DNA from: Planctomycetaceae bacterium TMED10
GTDB taxonomy: Bacteria > Planctomycetota > Planctomycetia > Pirellulales > UBA7805
Length of the DNA: 12,291 nucleotides
Direction of reading: 5' to 3'
Assembly: GCA_002168195.1 (NCBI GenBank)
Contig: NHBP01000071.1
Span: 14,831 to 27,121 of the forward strand
Position numbers and translations under genes: made by a program. The notes beneath the pieces are model-generated. The model saw only the letters and a list, made by a program, of their open reading frames with translations, made no database searches and had not been told where the DNA came from. Below are positions 1-6,391 of this stretch, piece by piece (position 1 is the stretch's first letter; every line of letters starts with the position of its first letter).

Positions 1-78
1 GCGGATGTGCGATTGCTGCCCGATGCACCGCAGCATGGCAAAGCGAAATCCGAAAAGGGTCAGTCGCAGGCTGCATAA
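1..78 (+). CDS. C-terminal end of an unidentified protein (partial, runs off the left edge)
   Basis: Frame 1 is open from the first base to a TAA at 76-78 and encodes 25 residues, beginning ADVRLLPDAP and ending in a Lys/Gln/Ser/Ala-rich tail (KSEKGQSQAA). A basic, low-complexity tail is common at protein ends, but nothing here identifies a family. The stop codon lies inside an inverted repeat shared with the stop codon of the convergent gene at 98-1273. That placement supports this being a genuine gene end rather than chance. The fragment is too short to assign a function. Confidence 0.45.
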   Translation, partial: ADVRLLPDAPQHGKAKSEKGQSQAA

Positions 79-100
79 GCAGTCGGCCCGATGCTGCTTA
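76..100. terminator. Hairpin containing both stop codons of two convergent genes
   Basis: The arms TAAGCAG (76-82) and CTGCTTA (94-100) are perfect reverse complements over seven bases, separated by 11 bases. TCG (83-85) and CGA (89-91) can add an inner pairing. The TAA stop of the plus-strand gene (76-78) and the TAA stop of the minus-strand gene (98-100 read in reverse) form the two outer ends, so the element is symmetrical for both transcripts. There is no T-run on either side, so it is not a classical intrinsic terminator. It could still stabilise or pause both mRNA ends. Confidence 0.4.
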
Positions 101-1273
101 CCGCTCGGCAACTTCGTGTGGCTCGTTGCTGCTTTCGGTAGTGTTTTCACCAAATGCAGCTAAAAATCTCTTACGGATATCCCACGTGATATATCCGAGA
201 AAGATATTTCCTCCAATCGAGGCAAAGAGAGCAAGCAGTAGCCAGGTTCCTCCTGATTGCCCCTCGGAGGGTGCCGATGGCTCGGCCTCCGGAGCGACTT
301 GTTTGGGGGGAGTGGTAGGTGCGGAATGGACCGCGATGTTGTTGTCCGCCTGCGCTGGTGCGGCTGCCGTTTTTAATACAATCGGTTGCTCAGAAGGTGC
401 GTAGGCGTTTTTTTCTTCCGGGGTCATGGGTCGAGGTGCGGGCGCCTCTTGCGCCGACTGAGGGGTTTGCTCAGGTGGAGGGGGGAGTTGCAGGGGAGCA
501 ACTTGCGTGGAGTCGGCAGCAGTCGCCTTCGTACCTTCGGGGGGAGGTGGGAGAACCAATCGCGATGTCGGAGGAACAATACCGCTTGCCTGAATGGTTC
601 CTTGATCGATGGGGACGCTATCGCCGATGCGGTAATCTTTTTGATTCTGCGTAAAATCTTCTTTTCCTTCTGTCATTCTGTAATTCGGTACAAACGCATC
701 GCCTGCCGATGGCGGTGTGGTCACCTCCTGCGCGGAGCGAGCAACGGAGGGAGGGGGTGGCAAGATGTCGAGTGGATTGGCGGGAATGGGCGGGGGTTCG
801 ACAAGGGGTCGGATCGGTTGTGTTGGGATGGATTGTAGCTGCAACGCCTCGTGATCTTCGTTGGCCGCGACCCAGCGCGGATCGTCCGAAGCAACCGGAT
901 TTTTTTGCGGGGCAACCACAATCGAATGGTCGGGTGATTTCGATTTCACTCCCCCGGCATCTGGCGTTTTCAACAGGCTCATATCGCCATTGACCGATGA
1001 GGGTGGTTTTGCCCCTCCTGAATCGGAAGCCGTATTTTTTGTTTCAGGTCGCGCACTCTGACGGGGCAGGGGATCGGTGCCAACGACAATGCGATACCGC
1101 CGGACGGGCCGCAGCATGGGTCGAACACCGACCTCAATGACATCGCCTGTTTGCAGCGAACGAAGCTGTTCCGGCGCAATTTGGATAATATATTCCAGCT
1201 CGCCGTTCTCAACAGGTTTCCATCCCACATCGACGCCGATGGCTGCAACAAGCAGCAGCGTTATCCCCTGCAT
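98..1273 (-). CDS. Pro-rich exported protein with a C-terminal membrane anchor (planctomycete type, unknown function)
   Basis: This encodes a 391-residue protein. Residues 1-13 are hydrophobic (MQGITLLLVAAIG) and could be a short signal peptide. Residues 14-68 form a compact conserved-looking segment (GWKPVENGELEYIIQI, then RRYRIVVG). Residues about 70-340 are low complexity, rich in Pro, Ala, Gln and Ser, and carry three LPPPP motifs at 171, 241 and 263. A single membrane helix lies at about 342-364 (WLLLALFASIGGNIFLGYIT), followed by a basic stop-transfer segment (DIRKRF) and a short acidic tail. The predicted topology is an external Pro-rich arm with an inner-membrane anchor. The ATG at 1273 is preceded on the minus strand by a strong Shine-Dalgarno GGAGGAA about seven bases away. 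I do not recognise a function. The layout matches anonymous planctomycete envelope proteins. Confidence 0.85.
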   Translation of the reverse strand: MQGITLLLVAAIGVDVGWKPVENGELEYIIQIAPEQLRSLQTGDVIEVGVRPMLRPVRRYRIVVGTDPLPRQSARPETKNTASDSGGAKPPSSVNGDMSLLKTPDAGGVKSKSPDHSIVVAPQKNPVASDDPRWVAANEDHEALQLQSIPTQPIRPLVEPPPIPANPLDILPPPPSVARSAQEVTTPPSAGDAFVPNYRMTEGKEDFTQNQKDYRIGDSVPIDQGTIQASGIVPPTSRLVLPPPPEGTKATAADSTQVAPLQLPPPPEQTPQSAQEAPAPRPMTPEEKNAYAPSEQPIVLKTAAAPAQADNNIAVHSAPTTPPKQVAPEAEPSAPSEGQSGGTWLLLALFASIGGNIFLGYITWDIRKRFLAAFGENTTESSNEPHEVAER

Positions 1274-1317
1274 GGAAGAGTTCCTCCGTGATCCACGCTT
1301 CTTTACACCTGGGGAGC

Positions 1318-1347
1318 ATGATACCTTTCAGGGCTATTGGCGGTAAA
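1318..1347 (-). promoter_or_regulatory. Candidate sigma-70-like promoter for the Pro-rich protein gene
   Basis: Read on the minus strand, TTTACC (1347-1342, four of six consensus bases) is followed after 18 bases by TATCAT (1323-1318, five of six). Transcription would start near 1311, leaving a leader of about 38 bases with the GGAGGAA ribosome binding site before the ATG at 1273. The spacing is one base longer than ideal and the -35 box is weak. Confidence 0.35.
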
Positions 1348-1506
1348 GGTTATTTTGAGGTATCGTTCCACAGAAAAATCCCCAGAATGTCTGGATTGCG
1401 GTCGGTGAAGGCGGTCGTCAAAATGCTTCCAGCTGTATCTGTGCCGCCGGAAACCGAGGTTGGTTGGTTTCGGGTAGGTGCGCAGCCCAAATTTGTCGGT
1501 GGAACA

Positions 1507-1512
1507 GAAGGG
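1507..1512 (+). promoter_or_regulatory. Ribosome binding site that decides the start of the LPG_synthase_TM gene
   Basis: GAAGGG at 1507-1512 lies six bases before the ATG at 1519. It abuts the ATG at 1513 and is nine bases from the ATG at 1522. The frame is open back to an ATG at 1288, but that part encodes no recognisable family sequence and its ATG has no purine-rich site. The site therefore favours 1519 (or 1522) over the longer form. Confidence 0.45.
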
Positions 1513-1518
1513 ATGCGG

Positions 1519-2520
1519 ATGATGGAAAGGACTCAAATCCGCCGACACGGACTTCGGCTTATTCTCAGCGGTGCAGTCCTGGGTTTGGTGAGTTGGGGTA
1601 TTTACTGCACGGTCGCTGATGCATGGAGTGAACTGGACGGTAAGCCGATTCCCTGGCGTTTGGATCCAGCCTGGCTTTCCGCTTCAGCACTCTTTTATGT
1701 GCTGGGCACGCTTCCGATGGTTTTGTTCTGGTATCGCGCCTTGCATGCCCTGGAATGCCGTCCCCGATTTTTCGAAACATTGCGAGCTTACTGCGTGGGT
1801 TCTTTAGGAAAGTATGTTCCTGGTAAGGCTTTGGTGGTCTTGCTTCGCGCACGGCTGTTGTATTCGAATCGTGCCGGTGGTACGGCAACGACCGTGAGTA
1901 TTTTCTTAGAGGTACTTACGATGATGGCTGTAGGCGCGTTTCTTGCTTTGTTCATGTTTGTGTTCTGGCTCGATGACCATCTGAAGAACTACCCGTTTTT
2001 GCTTCCGCTTACCATCGGGATGTTAGTGATTGCCGGTTTACCGACATGGCCTGCTATTTTTAAAAAAATTGTTTTACGTTTAGGGACAGCTCGCCTTGAT
2101 GCTGATATTGAAAAACGACTCTCGGGGATTCAATTTTCGCTGATGGGGTATGGATGGATGCTTATGACATTTGGTTGGATCTGTCTTGCTGGAAGTCTTT
2201 GGTCGGTGGTTTGTGGAATTGGCTTGGAGCGAGACATAGGTGGAGATGCATTGCCTTATTGTCTTGCTGCAATCACGATGGCGGTCGTCGCGGGGTTTGT
2301 TTCATTGATTCCGGGAGGGGCTGGAGTCCGTGAGTATTTGATTACGGTAATCCTTGGACATTTTTATTTTTCCGAAATTCTTGAAATACCTTTTGCGACA
2401 GCAACAGCGCTTGTGGTGGCCGTCATCCTGAGGCTGATTTGGCTTGGAGTTGAGTTTGGACTTGCACTCACACTTTTTTTAATAGGTCATTTTTATCGTC
2501 GATCACAACGTGCGCGGTGA
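1519..2520 (+). CDS. LPG_synthase_TM / UPF0104 family integral membrane protein
   Basis: A 333-residue polytopic membrane protein with roughly seven or eight hydrophobic segments. Family landmarks are the basic cytoplasmic N-terminus, SLGKYVPGK at about 95-103 (the usual G-x-P-G loop after the second helix), an acidic residue in FLEV at about 129-132, and PGGAGVRE at about 275-282 followed by a helix ending ILRLIWLG. These match the membrane domain of MprF-type lysylphosphatidylglycerol synthases. No catalytic aminoacyl-transfer domain is present, so it is a stand-alone domain and not a complete MprF. Such proteins are often found beside, or fused to, family 2 glycosyltransferases. Archaeal AglD is the fused example. 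A role in lipid-linked sugar handling or flipping is inferred from the two genes downstream. Possible starts are 1288, 1513, 1519 and 1522. Confidence 0.85.
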   Translation: MMERTQIRRHGLRLILSGAVLGLVSWGIYCTVADAWSELDGKPIPWRLDPAWLSASALFYVLGTLPMVLFWYRALHALECRPRFFETLRAYCVGSLGKYVPGKALVVLLRARLLYSNRAGGTATTVSIFLEVLTMMAVGAFLALFMFVFWLDDHLKNYPFLLPLTIGMLVIAGLPTWPAIFKKIVLRLGTARLDADIEKRLSGIQFSLMGYGWMLMTFGWICLAGSLWSVVCGIGLERDIGGDALPYCLAAITMAVVAGFVSLIPGGAGVREYLITVILGHFYFSEILEIPFATATALVVAVILRLIWLGVEFGLALTLFLIGHFYRRSQRAR

Positions 2521-2564
2521 TTCTGTGCTGCTTGCGAATTTTTTAAATCAATTTTTATTAGCGC

Positions 2565-2574
2565 GAAACGTTTC
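2565..2574. repeat. Perfect 10-base palindrome GAAACGTTTC
   Basis: GAAACGTTTC is its own reverse complement. It lies in the gap between the UPF0104 gene and the glycosyltransferase gene, about 30 bases upstream of the -35 box at 2604. That position suits an operator or activator site. A perfect 10-base palindrome is not rare by chance, so the assignment is weak. Confidence 0.25.
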
Positions 2575-2603
2575 TCGATCAGCGTCGATAAAAATAATGC
2601 GAA

Positions 2604-2632
2604 TTGAAACCACCGTGCGAGCCAGATACAAT
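2604..2632 (+). promoter_or_regulatory. Sigma-70-like promoter for the glycosyltransferase pair
   Basis: TTGAAA (2604-2609, five of six consensus bases), then exactly 17 bases, then TACAAT (2627-2632, five of six). Transcription would begin near 2639 and leave a leader of about 98 bases before the TTG start at 2737. The surrounding 2521-2736 gap is A/T-rich compared with the flanking genes, which fits a regulatory region. It implies that the GT2 and GT-C genes can be expressed independently of the upstream UPF0104 gene. Confidence 0.55.
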
Positions 2633-2719
2633 GGATCGCCCCGCAATAAATTTTTATTTCGATATCTTGCGATGTATTTCGGTGTGTTATTTCGCTGGCT
2701 TAGGTCGTTTCCGCGGCAC

Positions 2720-2728
2720 GGAGAGGAG
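2720..2728 (+). promoter_or_regulatory. Ribosome binding site fixing a TTG start at 2737
   Basis: GGAGAGGAG at 2720-2728 is a strong Shine-Dalgarno match eight bases before TTG at 2737. The GT2 fold begins immediately at that codon (ISIVIPTFNE). No ATG or GTG lies between the site and this conserved strand, so the TTG is the credible initiator. Confidence 0.65.
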
Positions 2729-2736
2729 TCGATAAC

Positions 2737-3753
2737 TTGATTTCAATCGTGATTCCGACTTTCAACGAAGCTCAATCTCTTCGTTTGCTGATCGGTGAGT
2801 TGAACACTGTGGCGATCGAAGAAGCGCTCGATTTTGAATTCATCTTTGTTGATGATGGGTCCAGCGATGGCACCTGGGATATTATCGCGCAGCTAGCAGC
2901 GGAGGATCATCGTATTCGCGGCATTCGTTTCCGAAAAAACTTTGGAAAAGCTGCAGCACTCGATGCGGGGTTTGGTGCCGCGCGAGGCGAATTTGTGGTC
3001 ACGCTCGATGCAGATCTTCAGGACGATCCCCGAGAAATCCCACGATTTTTGGAGAAAATGGGCCAGGGTTTGGACGTGGTCAGCGGATGGAAGAAAATCC
3101 GACACGATCCTTGGGATAAAGTGATACCGTCTCGGATATTTAACTGGCTGACCCGGTTTACGACTGGCACGAAGCTTCACGACATTAATTGCGGATTGAA
3201 ATGCTATCGAACAGAGGTATTCAAGGAAGTTCATTTGTATGGGGGGATGCACCGTTTTGTCCCTGTGCTCGCGGCTGCCCGTGGTTTCCGCATTGATGAG
3301 ATCGTCATCAGTCATCGACCGCGTCGCTATGGTAAGACAAAATATGGATCAAAACGGATACTTAAAGGTCTGCTTGATCTGATTACCGTGTTGTTTCTTA
3401 CTGGCTATGGTCATCGTCCTCAACATTTACTGGGGGGGATCGGTTTGGTTTCCTTTCTACTCGGCGGATTGGGAATGATATGTCTAGCAATTCAATGGGG
3501 CATCTCACGGCTGTTTGTCGAGATCCCTGTGTTTCATATCAGCCAGACAGCGTTGCTCTACTATGCCCTGGGAGGATTGCTGGTGGGTGGCCAGTTGCTA
3601 TCGCTCGGGTTGATTGCCGAAATGCTTGCCGCAGAGGCGAGCCGTGGGTCGGTCAATTATTCGATTTCAGAACGAATTGATTTTTCTCGGGAAGCCGAAG
3701 ACTCAACGCCAGCTCGGTTGCCCGCTGCGAATGAGGAGTCCGACAAAGTATGA
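2737..3753 (+). CDS. Family 2 glycosyltransferase, polyprenyl-phosphate sugar synthase type (DPM1/GtrB-like), with two C-terminal membrane helices
   Basis: A 338-residue protein with an N-terminal GT-A domain. ISIVIPTFNE (2-11) is the first nucleotide-binding strand, VDDGSSDGT (38-46) binds the nucleotide, and DADLQDDP (91-98) holds the DXD metal site. The C-terminal side of the catalytic domain has RPRRYGKTKYG (194-204), typical of DPM1/GtrB/ArnC relatives. Two membrane helices follow at about 230-255 and 268-298, then a polar tail. In this family the enzyme transfers a hexose from a nucleotide sugar to a polyprenyl phosphate at the cytoplasmic face. The sugar cannot be read from sequence. 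The gene starts at TTG and its stop overlaps the next gene by four bases (ATGA), indicating translational coupling to the GT-C-like protein. Confidence 0.93.
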   Translation: MISIVIPTFNEAQSLRLLIGELNTVAIEEALDFEFIFVDDGSSDGTWDIIAQLAAEDHRIRGIRFRKNFGKAAALDAGFGAARGEFVVTLDADLQDDPREIPRFLEKMGQGLDVVSGWKKIRHDPWDKVIPSRIFNWLTRFTTGTKLHDINCGLKCYRTEVFKEVHLYGGMHRFVPVLAAARGFRIDEIVISHRPRRYGKTKYGSKRILKGLLDLITVLFLTGYGHRPQHLLGGIGLVSFLLGGLGMICLAIQWGISRLFVEIPVFHISQTALLYYALGGLLVGGQLLSLGLIAEMLAAEASRGSVNYSISERIDFSREAEDSTPARLPAANEESDKV

Positions 3754-5366
3754 TGGAAGCTGCAGACAACTCGCAAGCGATGACCGAGCGACGGCAAGCA
3801 GCTGACGGGCAAAATACCGATGGGTCCAGCGGTCACCGCGTGAGGCAGATAACGTACCTCTTGTTGATCGTATTGACAGTCGGCATGGTAGCGGGGCGGA
3901 TCCTAGCAGTCACCGCGGTCGATGTTGCAGTCGTAGAGAAAATACGTCTACGCGAAGCGGTCGATAGACAACGTGAACAACTGAAGTTGCGTGGTATTCA
4001 AGGAGCGAATCTGGAAGCTGCGCTGCAAGAGTTTCGCGCAAAGAAGTCAAAAGAACTTCGGTTGTCACGGCCTTTTCTCAGTGCCAATGACCGGAGTCGC
4101 TGGTGTACGATTCGTGCCTTGGTCGATGACGGAACGTACGCCATCGATCAAATTGTGACCAACCCCGAGGAGTACGCCCGCTGGCAAACGATCGACATGG
4201 TGAAGCATGCAAGCAGCGGACAGCCTCACCTTTATTCCAGTAAACCGACGCTTCTGCCGACGTTGCTTGCCGGCGAATATTTTTTGATCCAAAAATTGAC
4301 CGGATGGACGTTGGCAGAGCACCCGTTTCAAGTGGTCAGGTCGATGCTTCTGTTGACGAATATTCCAGTCATCATTTTGATCCTTCTTTTACTGTCACGG
4401 ATCGTGGAAAAATTGGGTGCATCGGATTGGGGTCGTATTACCGTGATGGCAATGGCATCCTTTGGCACCTTTCTGACTACATTTGCTGTAGTGCTTAATA
4501 ATCATTTGATTGCCGCTGCGTGTGTGATGGTTGCATTCTATGCGGCCGTGAATGTTTGGATCGACGGCAAACGGGAAACGCGTTGGGTGCTCATAGCGAG
4601 TCTTTTTTCGGCTCTCGCTATGGCGATCGATCTTCCGGCGGGTTTGCTCCTGGGCGTGCTTGGGCTCGGCTTTCTCTACACGCTGCCGCGAGCGACGCTG
4701 CTAGTTGGTGTGCCTGTGGTTGTGGCGGTTGTCGGGGTCGCTGTGGGCACCAACTACATGGCCCATCGTACGGTGCTCCCGCCATACGCCTATCGCACGG
4801 CAGGTCAGGACTGGCAGGCCGGCAACTGGTATGTCTATGACTATCAAGTCGGCTCGCGGGTGATCTCCAGTTATTGGAAGACCGACGCTGAAAGTATGGT
4901 TTCCCGCTCGAAGATCGATCGTGGCGAGGCAAATAGAAGCGAATATATTTTTCATAGCTTGATTGGCCATCATGGTTTATTTTCATTGACGCCAATGTGG
5001 CTTTTAAGCTTGGCAGGCATGATGGCAATGCTCGTTCGTCGCGTCACACCATCGTTGCGATCTCTGGGGGCTGTGATTCTCCTGGTCTCGCTTGGCTGCC
5101 TGACATTTTATTTTAGCCTTGCCGAGGAAGCCCGAAACTACGGTGGTATGACGAGTGGTCCGCGATGGTTTTTCTGGCTAATTCCGCTTTGGTTAGTCGC
5201 GTTGATTCCAGCGGCCGATTGGTCGGCGGTGAATCGGCGGCGCAAGGGTGCGATCCTGTCGCTGCTTTTTTTCAGTGTCCTATCGGCGAGTTATCCCACT
5301 TGGAATCCGTGGACGCAGCCGTGGTTATACGACGCAGCTTCACACTTTGATTGGCTTCAGAAATAA
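3750..5366 (+). CDS. Polytopic GT-C-like membrane protein, probable lipid-linked-sugar-dependent glycosyltransferase
   Basis: A 538-residue protein with about ten hydrophobic segments. After a polar N-terminus comes a first helix (about 33-56) and then an external segment, 62-105, that is strongly charged and predicted helical. The motif-bearing region follows: NDRSRW (113-118), DDGTYAID (126-133) and SSKPTLLPTLLAGEYF (163-178). The last resembles the K-P-P-L loop of ArnT/PMT-type GT-C enzymes. A second long external loop lies at about 335-400. Near the C-terminus, YGGMTSGPRWFFWLIP (464-479) resembles the GG-x-x-x-GPR motif seen in many GT-C-like membrane proteins. An acidic catalytic residue is expected in the first external loop, and D114 or D126/D127 are candidates. 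It begins four bases inside the GT2 gene, so it likely uses the lipid-linked sugar made by that enzyme. The family call is moderate because overall similarity was judged by eye. Confidence 0.75.
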   Translation: MMEAADNSQAMTERRQAADGQNTDGSSGHRVRQITYLLLIVLTVGMVAGRILAVTAVDVAVVEKIRLREAVDRQREQLKLRGIQGANLEAALQEFRAKKSKELRLSRPFLSANDRSRWCTIRALVDDGTYAIDQIVTNPEEYARWQTIDMVKHASSGQPHLYSSKPTLLPTLLAGEYFLIQKLTGWTLAEHPFQVVRSMLLLTNIPVIILILLLLSRIVEKLGASDWGRITVMAMASFGTFLTTFAVVLNNHLIAAACVMVAFYAAVNVWIDGKRETRWVLIASLFSALAMAIDLPAGLLLGVLGLGFLYTLPRATLLVGVPVVVAVVGVAVGTNYMAHRTVLPPYAYRTAGQDWQAGNWYVYDYQVGSRVISSYWKTDAESMVSRSKIDRGEANRSEYIFHSLIGHHGLFSLTPMWLLSLAGMMAMLVRRVTPSLRSLGAVILLVSLGCLTFYFSLAEEARNYGGMTSGPRWFFWLIPLWLVALIPAADWSAVNRRRKGAILSLLFFSVLSASYPTWNPWTQPWLYDAASHFDWLQK

Positions 5367-5383
5367 ACCGTAAAATGCTGCGA

Positions 5384-6112
5384 TCACGTTGTCAGGGGTA
5401 GGTCGCGCTGAAGAAACTCCCGATAAGCGTCACGCAATAATTCTTCGTCGTTCTCGCGCGGGACGCATAGTCCTTGTAGCCGCGCCCGCACAATAACGCC
5501 TTTTTCAAGGTTGCAGTCGAAGAGGCATCGATTGATGGCAAATTGCGATTCTTCTTTGAGGTAGGCGACCTCGACCGAGAGGAAATCCTGAGGGTGGATT
5601 AGCTCAATGTAGCTCATCTTGCCAAGTCGGACCAAAAGACAACCGGTACTCTCTCCGGCGCTAAATTTGGTGTCCGATGCGATCGGTTGGATAACTGAGG
5701 CATCGTTTGCCGACAGCTGAAGGATTTCCTCTGCGCCGATTCCGGTGGTGCTCGTGTTCAGCTGTGATTGGCGGTCCAGGCATTCGGTCTGCATGGCCAA
5801 AGTCCATTCCATCGCATTACAATCGGCTTGGATCGGGTGGCTTCGCCGACACCAATAGACTTGCAGATGAAACGGTAGTAATTCGTCACCACCATAGTTG
5901 ACAATAAGATCTTCGTTGCGGATGTAGGGGCTGGCCCTGAAATTTAAACCCGGACACGCCTCCCCGTCAGGGAATCGAAGCAGTTGAAGGGAATGCTGGT
6001 CGGGCCCTTGCCAGCTGAAGCCATTTTCTGGTCGACCGAGATCAAGTTGCCCGGGCCGTCCGGCAAATTGGGTTTTTGCCTGATGTTCAATCAGATGCCA
6101 GGAGGTACTCAT
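5384..6112 (-). CDS. Conserved-looking soluble protein of unknown function (planctomycete type)
   Basis: This encodes 242 residues with no signal peptide, no membrane helix and normal globular composition. Recognisable islands are FRASPYIRNEDLIVNYGGDE (about residues 58-77) followed by FHLQVYWCRR, and a later beta-rich part (GCLLVRLGKMSYIELIHPQDF). The C-terminal third contains VIVRARLQGLCVPREND and a charged helix. Five or six cysteines are scattered without a metal-binding spacing. I do not recognise the family. The gene is convergent with the GT-C gene, with only 17 bases between the stop codons. Its upstream side carries the 10-base tandem repeat at 6141-6180. No strong ribosome binding site precedes the ATG at 6112. 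Confidence 0.75.
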   Translation of the reverse strand: MSTSWHLIEHQAKTQFAGRPGQLDLGRPENGFSWQGPDQHSLQLLRFPDGEACPGLNFRASPYIRNEDLIVNYGGDELLPFHLQVYWCRRSHPIQADCNAMEWTLAMQTECLDRQSQLNTSTTGIGAEEILQLSANDASVIQPIASDTKFSAGESTGCLLVRLGKMSYIELIHPQDFLSVEVAYLKEESQFAINRCLFDCNLEKGVIVRARLQGLCVPRENDEELLRDAYREFLQRDLPLTT

Positions 6113-6140
6113 GGGATCCGGCTTTTATGCAGCTTGGTGG

Positions 6141-6180
6141 ACAGACGCAAACAGATGCAAACAGACGCAAACAGTGCAAT
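6141..6180. repeat. 10-base tandem repeat (about 3.9 copies) upstream of the 242-residue protein gene
   Basis: Units ACAGACGCAA (6141), ACAGATGCAA (6151), ACAGACGCAA (6161) and a degenerate ACAGTGCAAT (6171) follow each other without spacers. On the minus strand each unit reads TTGCRTCTGT. The array sits 29-68 bases upstream of the ATG at 6112, the promoter zone of that gene. The 10-base period is about one helical turn, so the units present the same DNA face. This suits a stacked regulator, but replication slippage would also explain it. Confidence 0.75.
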
Positions 6181-6227
6181 GTCGTGGAAGGTGAAACGAA
6201 AGATCTTCTATACCAGCACAGTGCCTA

Positions 6228-6350
6228 TAAAAAAACCCCGTCGCTTGCACTGAGGCAGAACGACGGGGCCGGAACAGAGAAGAGGCCAAAAAATGAATTG
6301 TTCCAAAAATAATTCCAACGAGAACAAACTCAATGAGTCATATCCTCTAC
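6228..6350 (-). ncRNA. Candidate small RNA of about 120 nt in the intergenic region
   Basis: A minus-strand promoter-like pair at 6382-6355 predicts transcription starting near 6350-6348. A strong minus-strand intrinsic terminator ends at about 6228. No credible protein gene lies between them. Within the predicted transcript, TTGTTC and GAACAA (6325-6320 and 6304-6299 in minus-strand reading) can pair around an 18-base loop, and the terminator stem follows. A purine-rich AGAGG lies two bases before a three-codon ATG-ACT-CAT-TGA at 6341-6330, which may be chance. It does not resemble 6S, SRP RNA, RNase P or tmRNA as far as I can see. Alternatively the terminator may only block antisense read-through. 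Confidence 0.4.
6229..6268 (-). terminator. Strong intrinsic terminator, minus strand
   Basis: The arms CCCCGTCG (6236-6243) and CGACGGGG (6261-6268) are perfect complements over eight bases, with TGC/GCA able to pair inside the loop. In minus-strand reading the stem is followed at once by seven T residues (6235-6229). The plus-strand side has no T-run, so it acts in one direction only. No minus-strand protein gene lies upstream of it. The nearest plus-strand gene, at 6523, points away. Confidence 0.8.
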
Positions 6351-6354
6351 TTAG

Positions 6355-6382
6355 ATAATAACAGCTCGATTCTGTGTGTCTA
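6355..6382 (-). promoter_or_regulatory. Sigma-70-like promoter reading towards the orphan terminator
   Basis: On the minus strand, TAGACA (6382-6377, five of six consensus bases), then 16 bases, then TATTAT (6360-6355, five of six). The predicted start near 6348 is followed by about 120 bases ending in the intrinsic terminator at 6229. No credible coding sequence lies between, so promoter and terminator together define the candidate small RNA. Confidence 0.45.
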
Positions 6383-6391
6383 GTTTTTGCC

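Noticed and set aside
386..838. Plus-strand frames opposite the Pro-rich protein gene
   Set aside because: They are antisense reflections of the Pro-rich coding region, giving Arg/Gly/Trp-rich products without a ribosome binding site or recognisable fold.
1288..1518. N-terminal extension of the UPF0104 protein back to an ATG at 1288
   Set aside because: The extra 77 residues have no family similarity and no Shine-Dalgarno, and they would occupy the divergent promoter region. GAAGGG at 1507 points to 1519.
2510..2740. Plus-strand 76-codon frame starting at a GTG and overlapping the UPF0104 gene end
   Set aside because: It has no ribosome binding site, its composition follows the A/T-rich regulatory gap, and it covers a good promoter and the strong ribosome binding site of the GT2 gene.
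4618..5028. Minus-strand 136-codon frame inside the GT-C-like gene
   Set aside because: It lies wholly opposite a membrane-protein gene with consistent helices on the plus strand, and its product is Arg/Pro/Ser-rich with no features of a real protein.
6141..6180. CRISPR-like array
   Set aside because: The units are only 10 bases and have no spacers between them. No cas gene is nearby.
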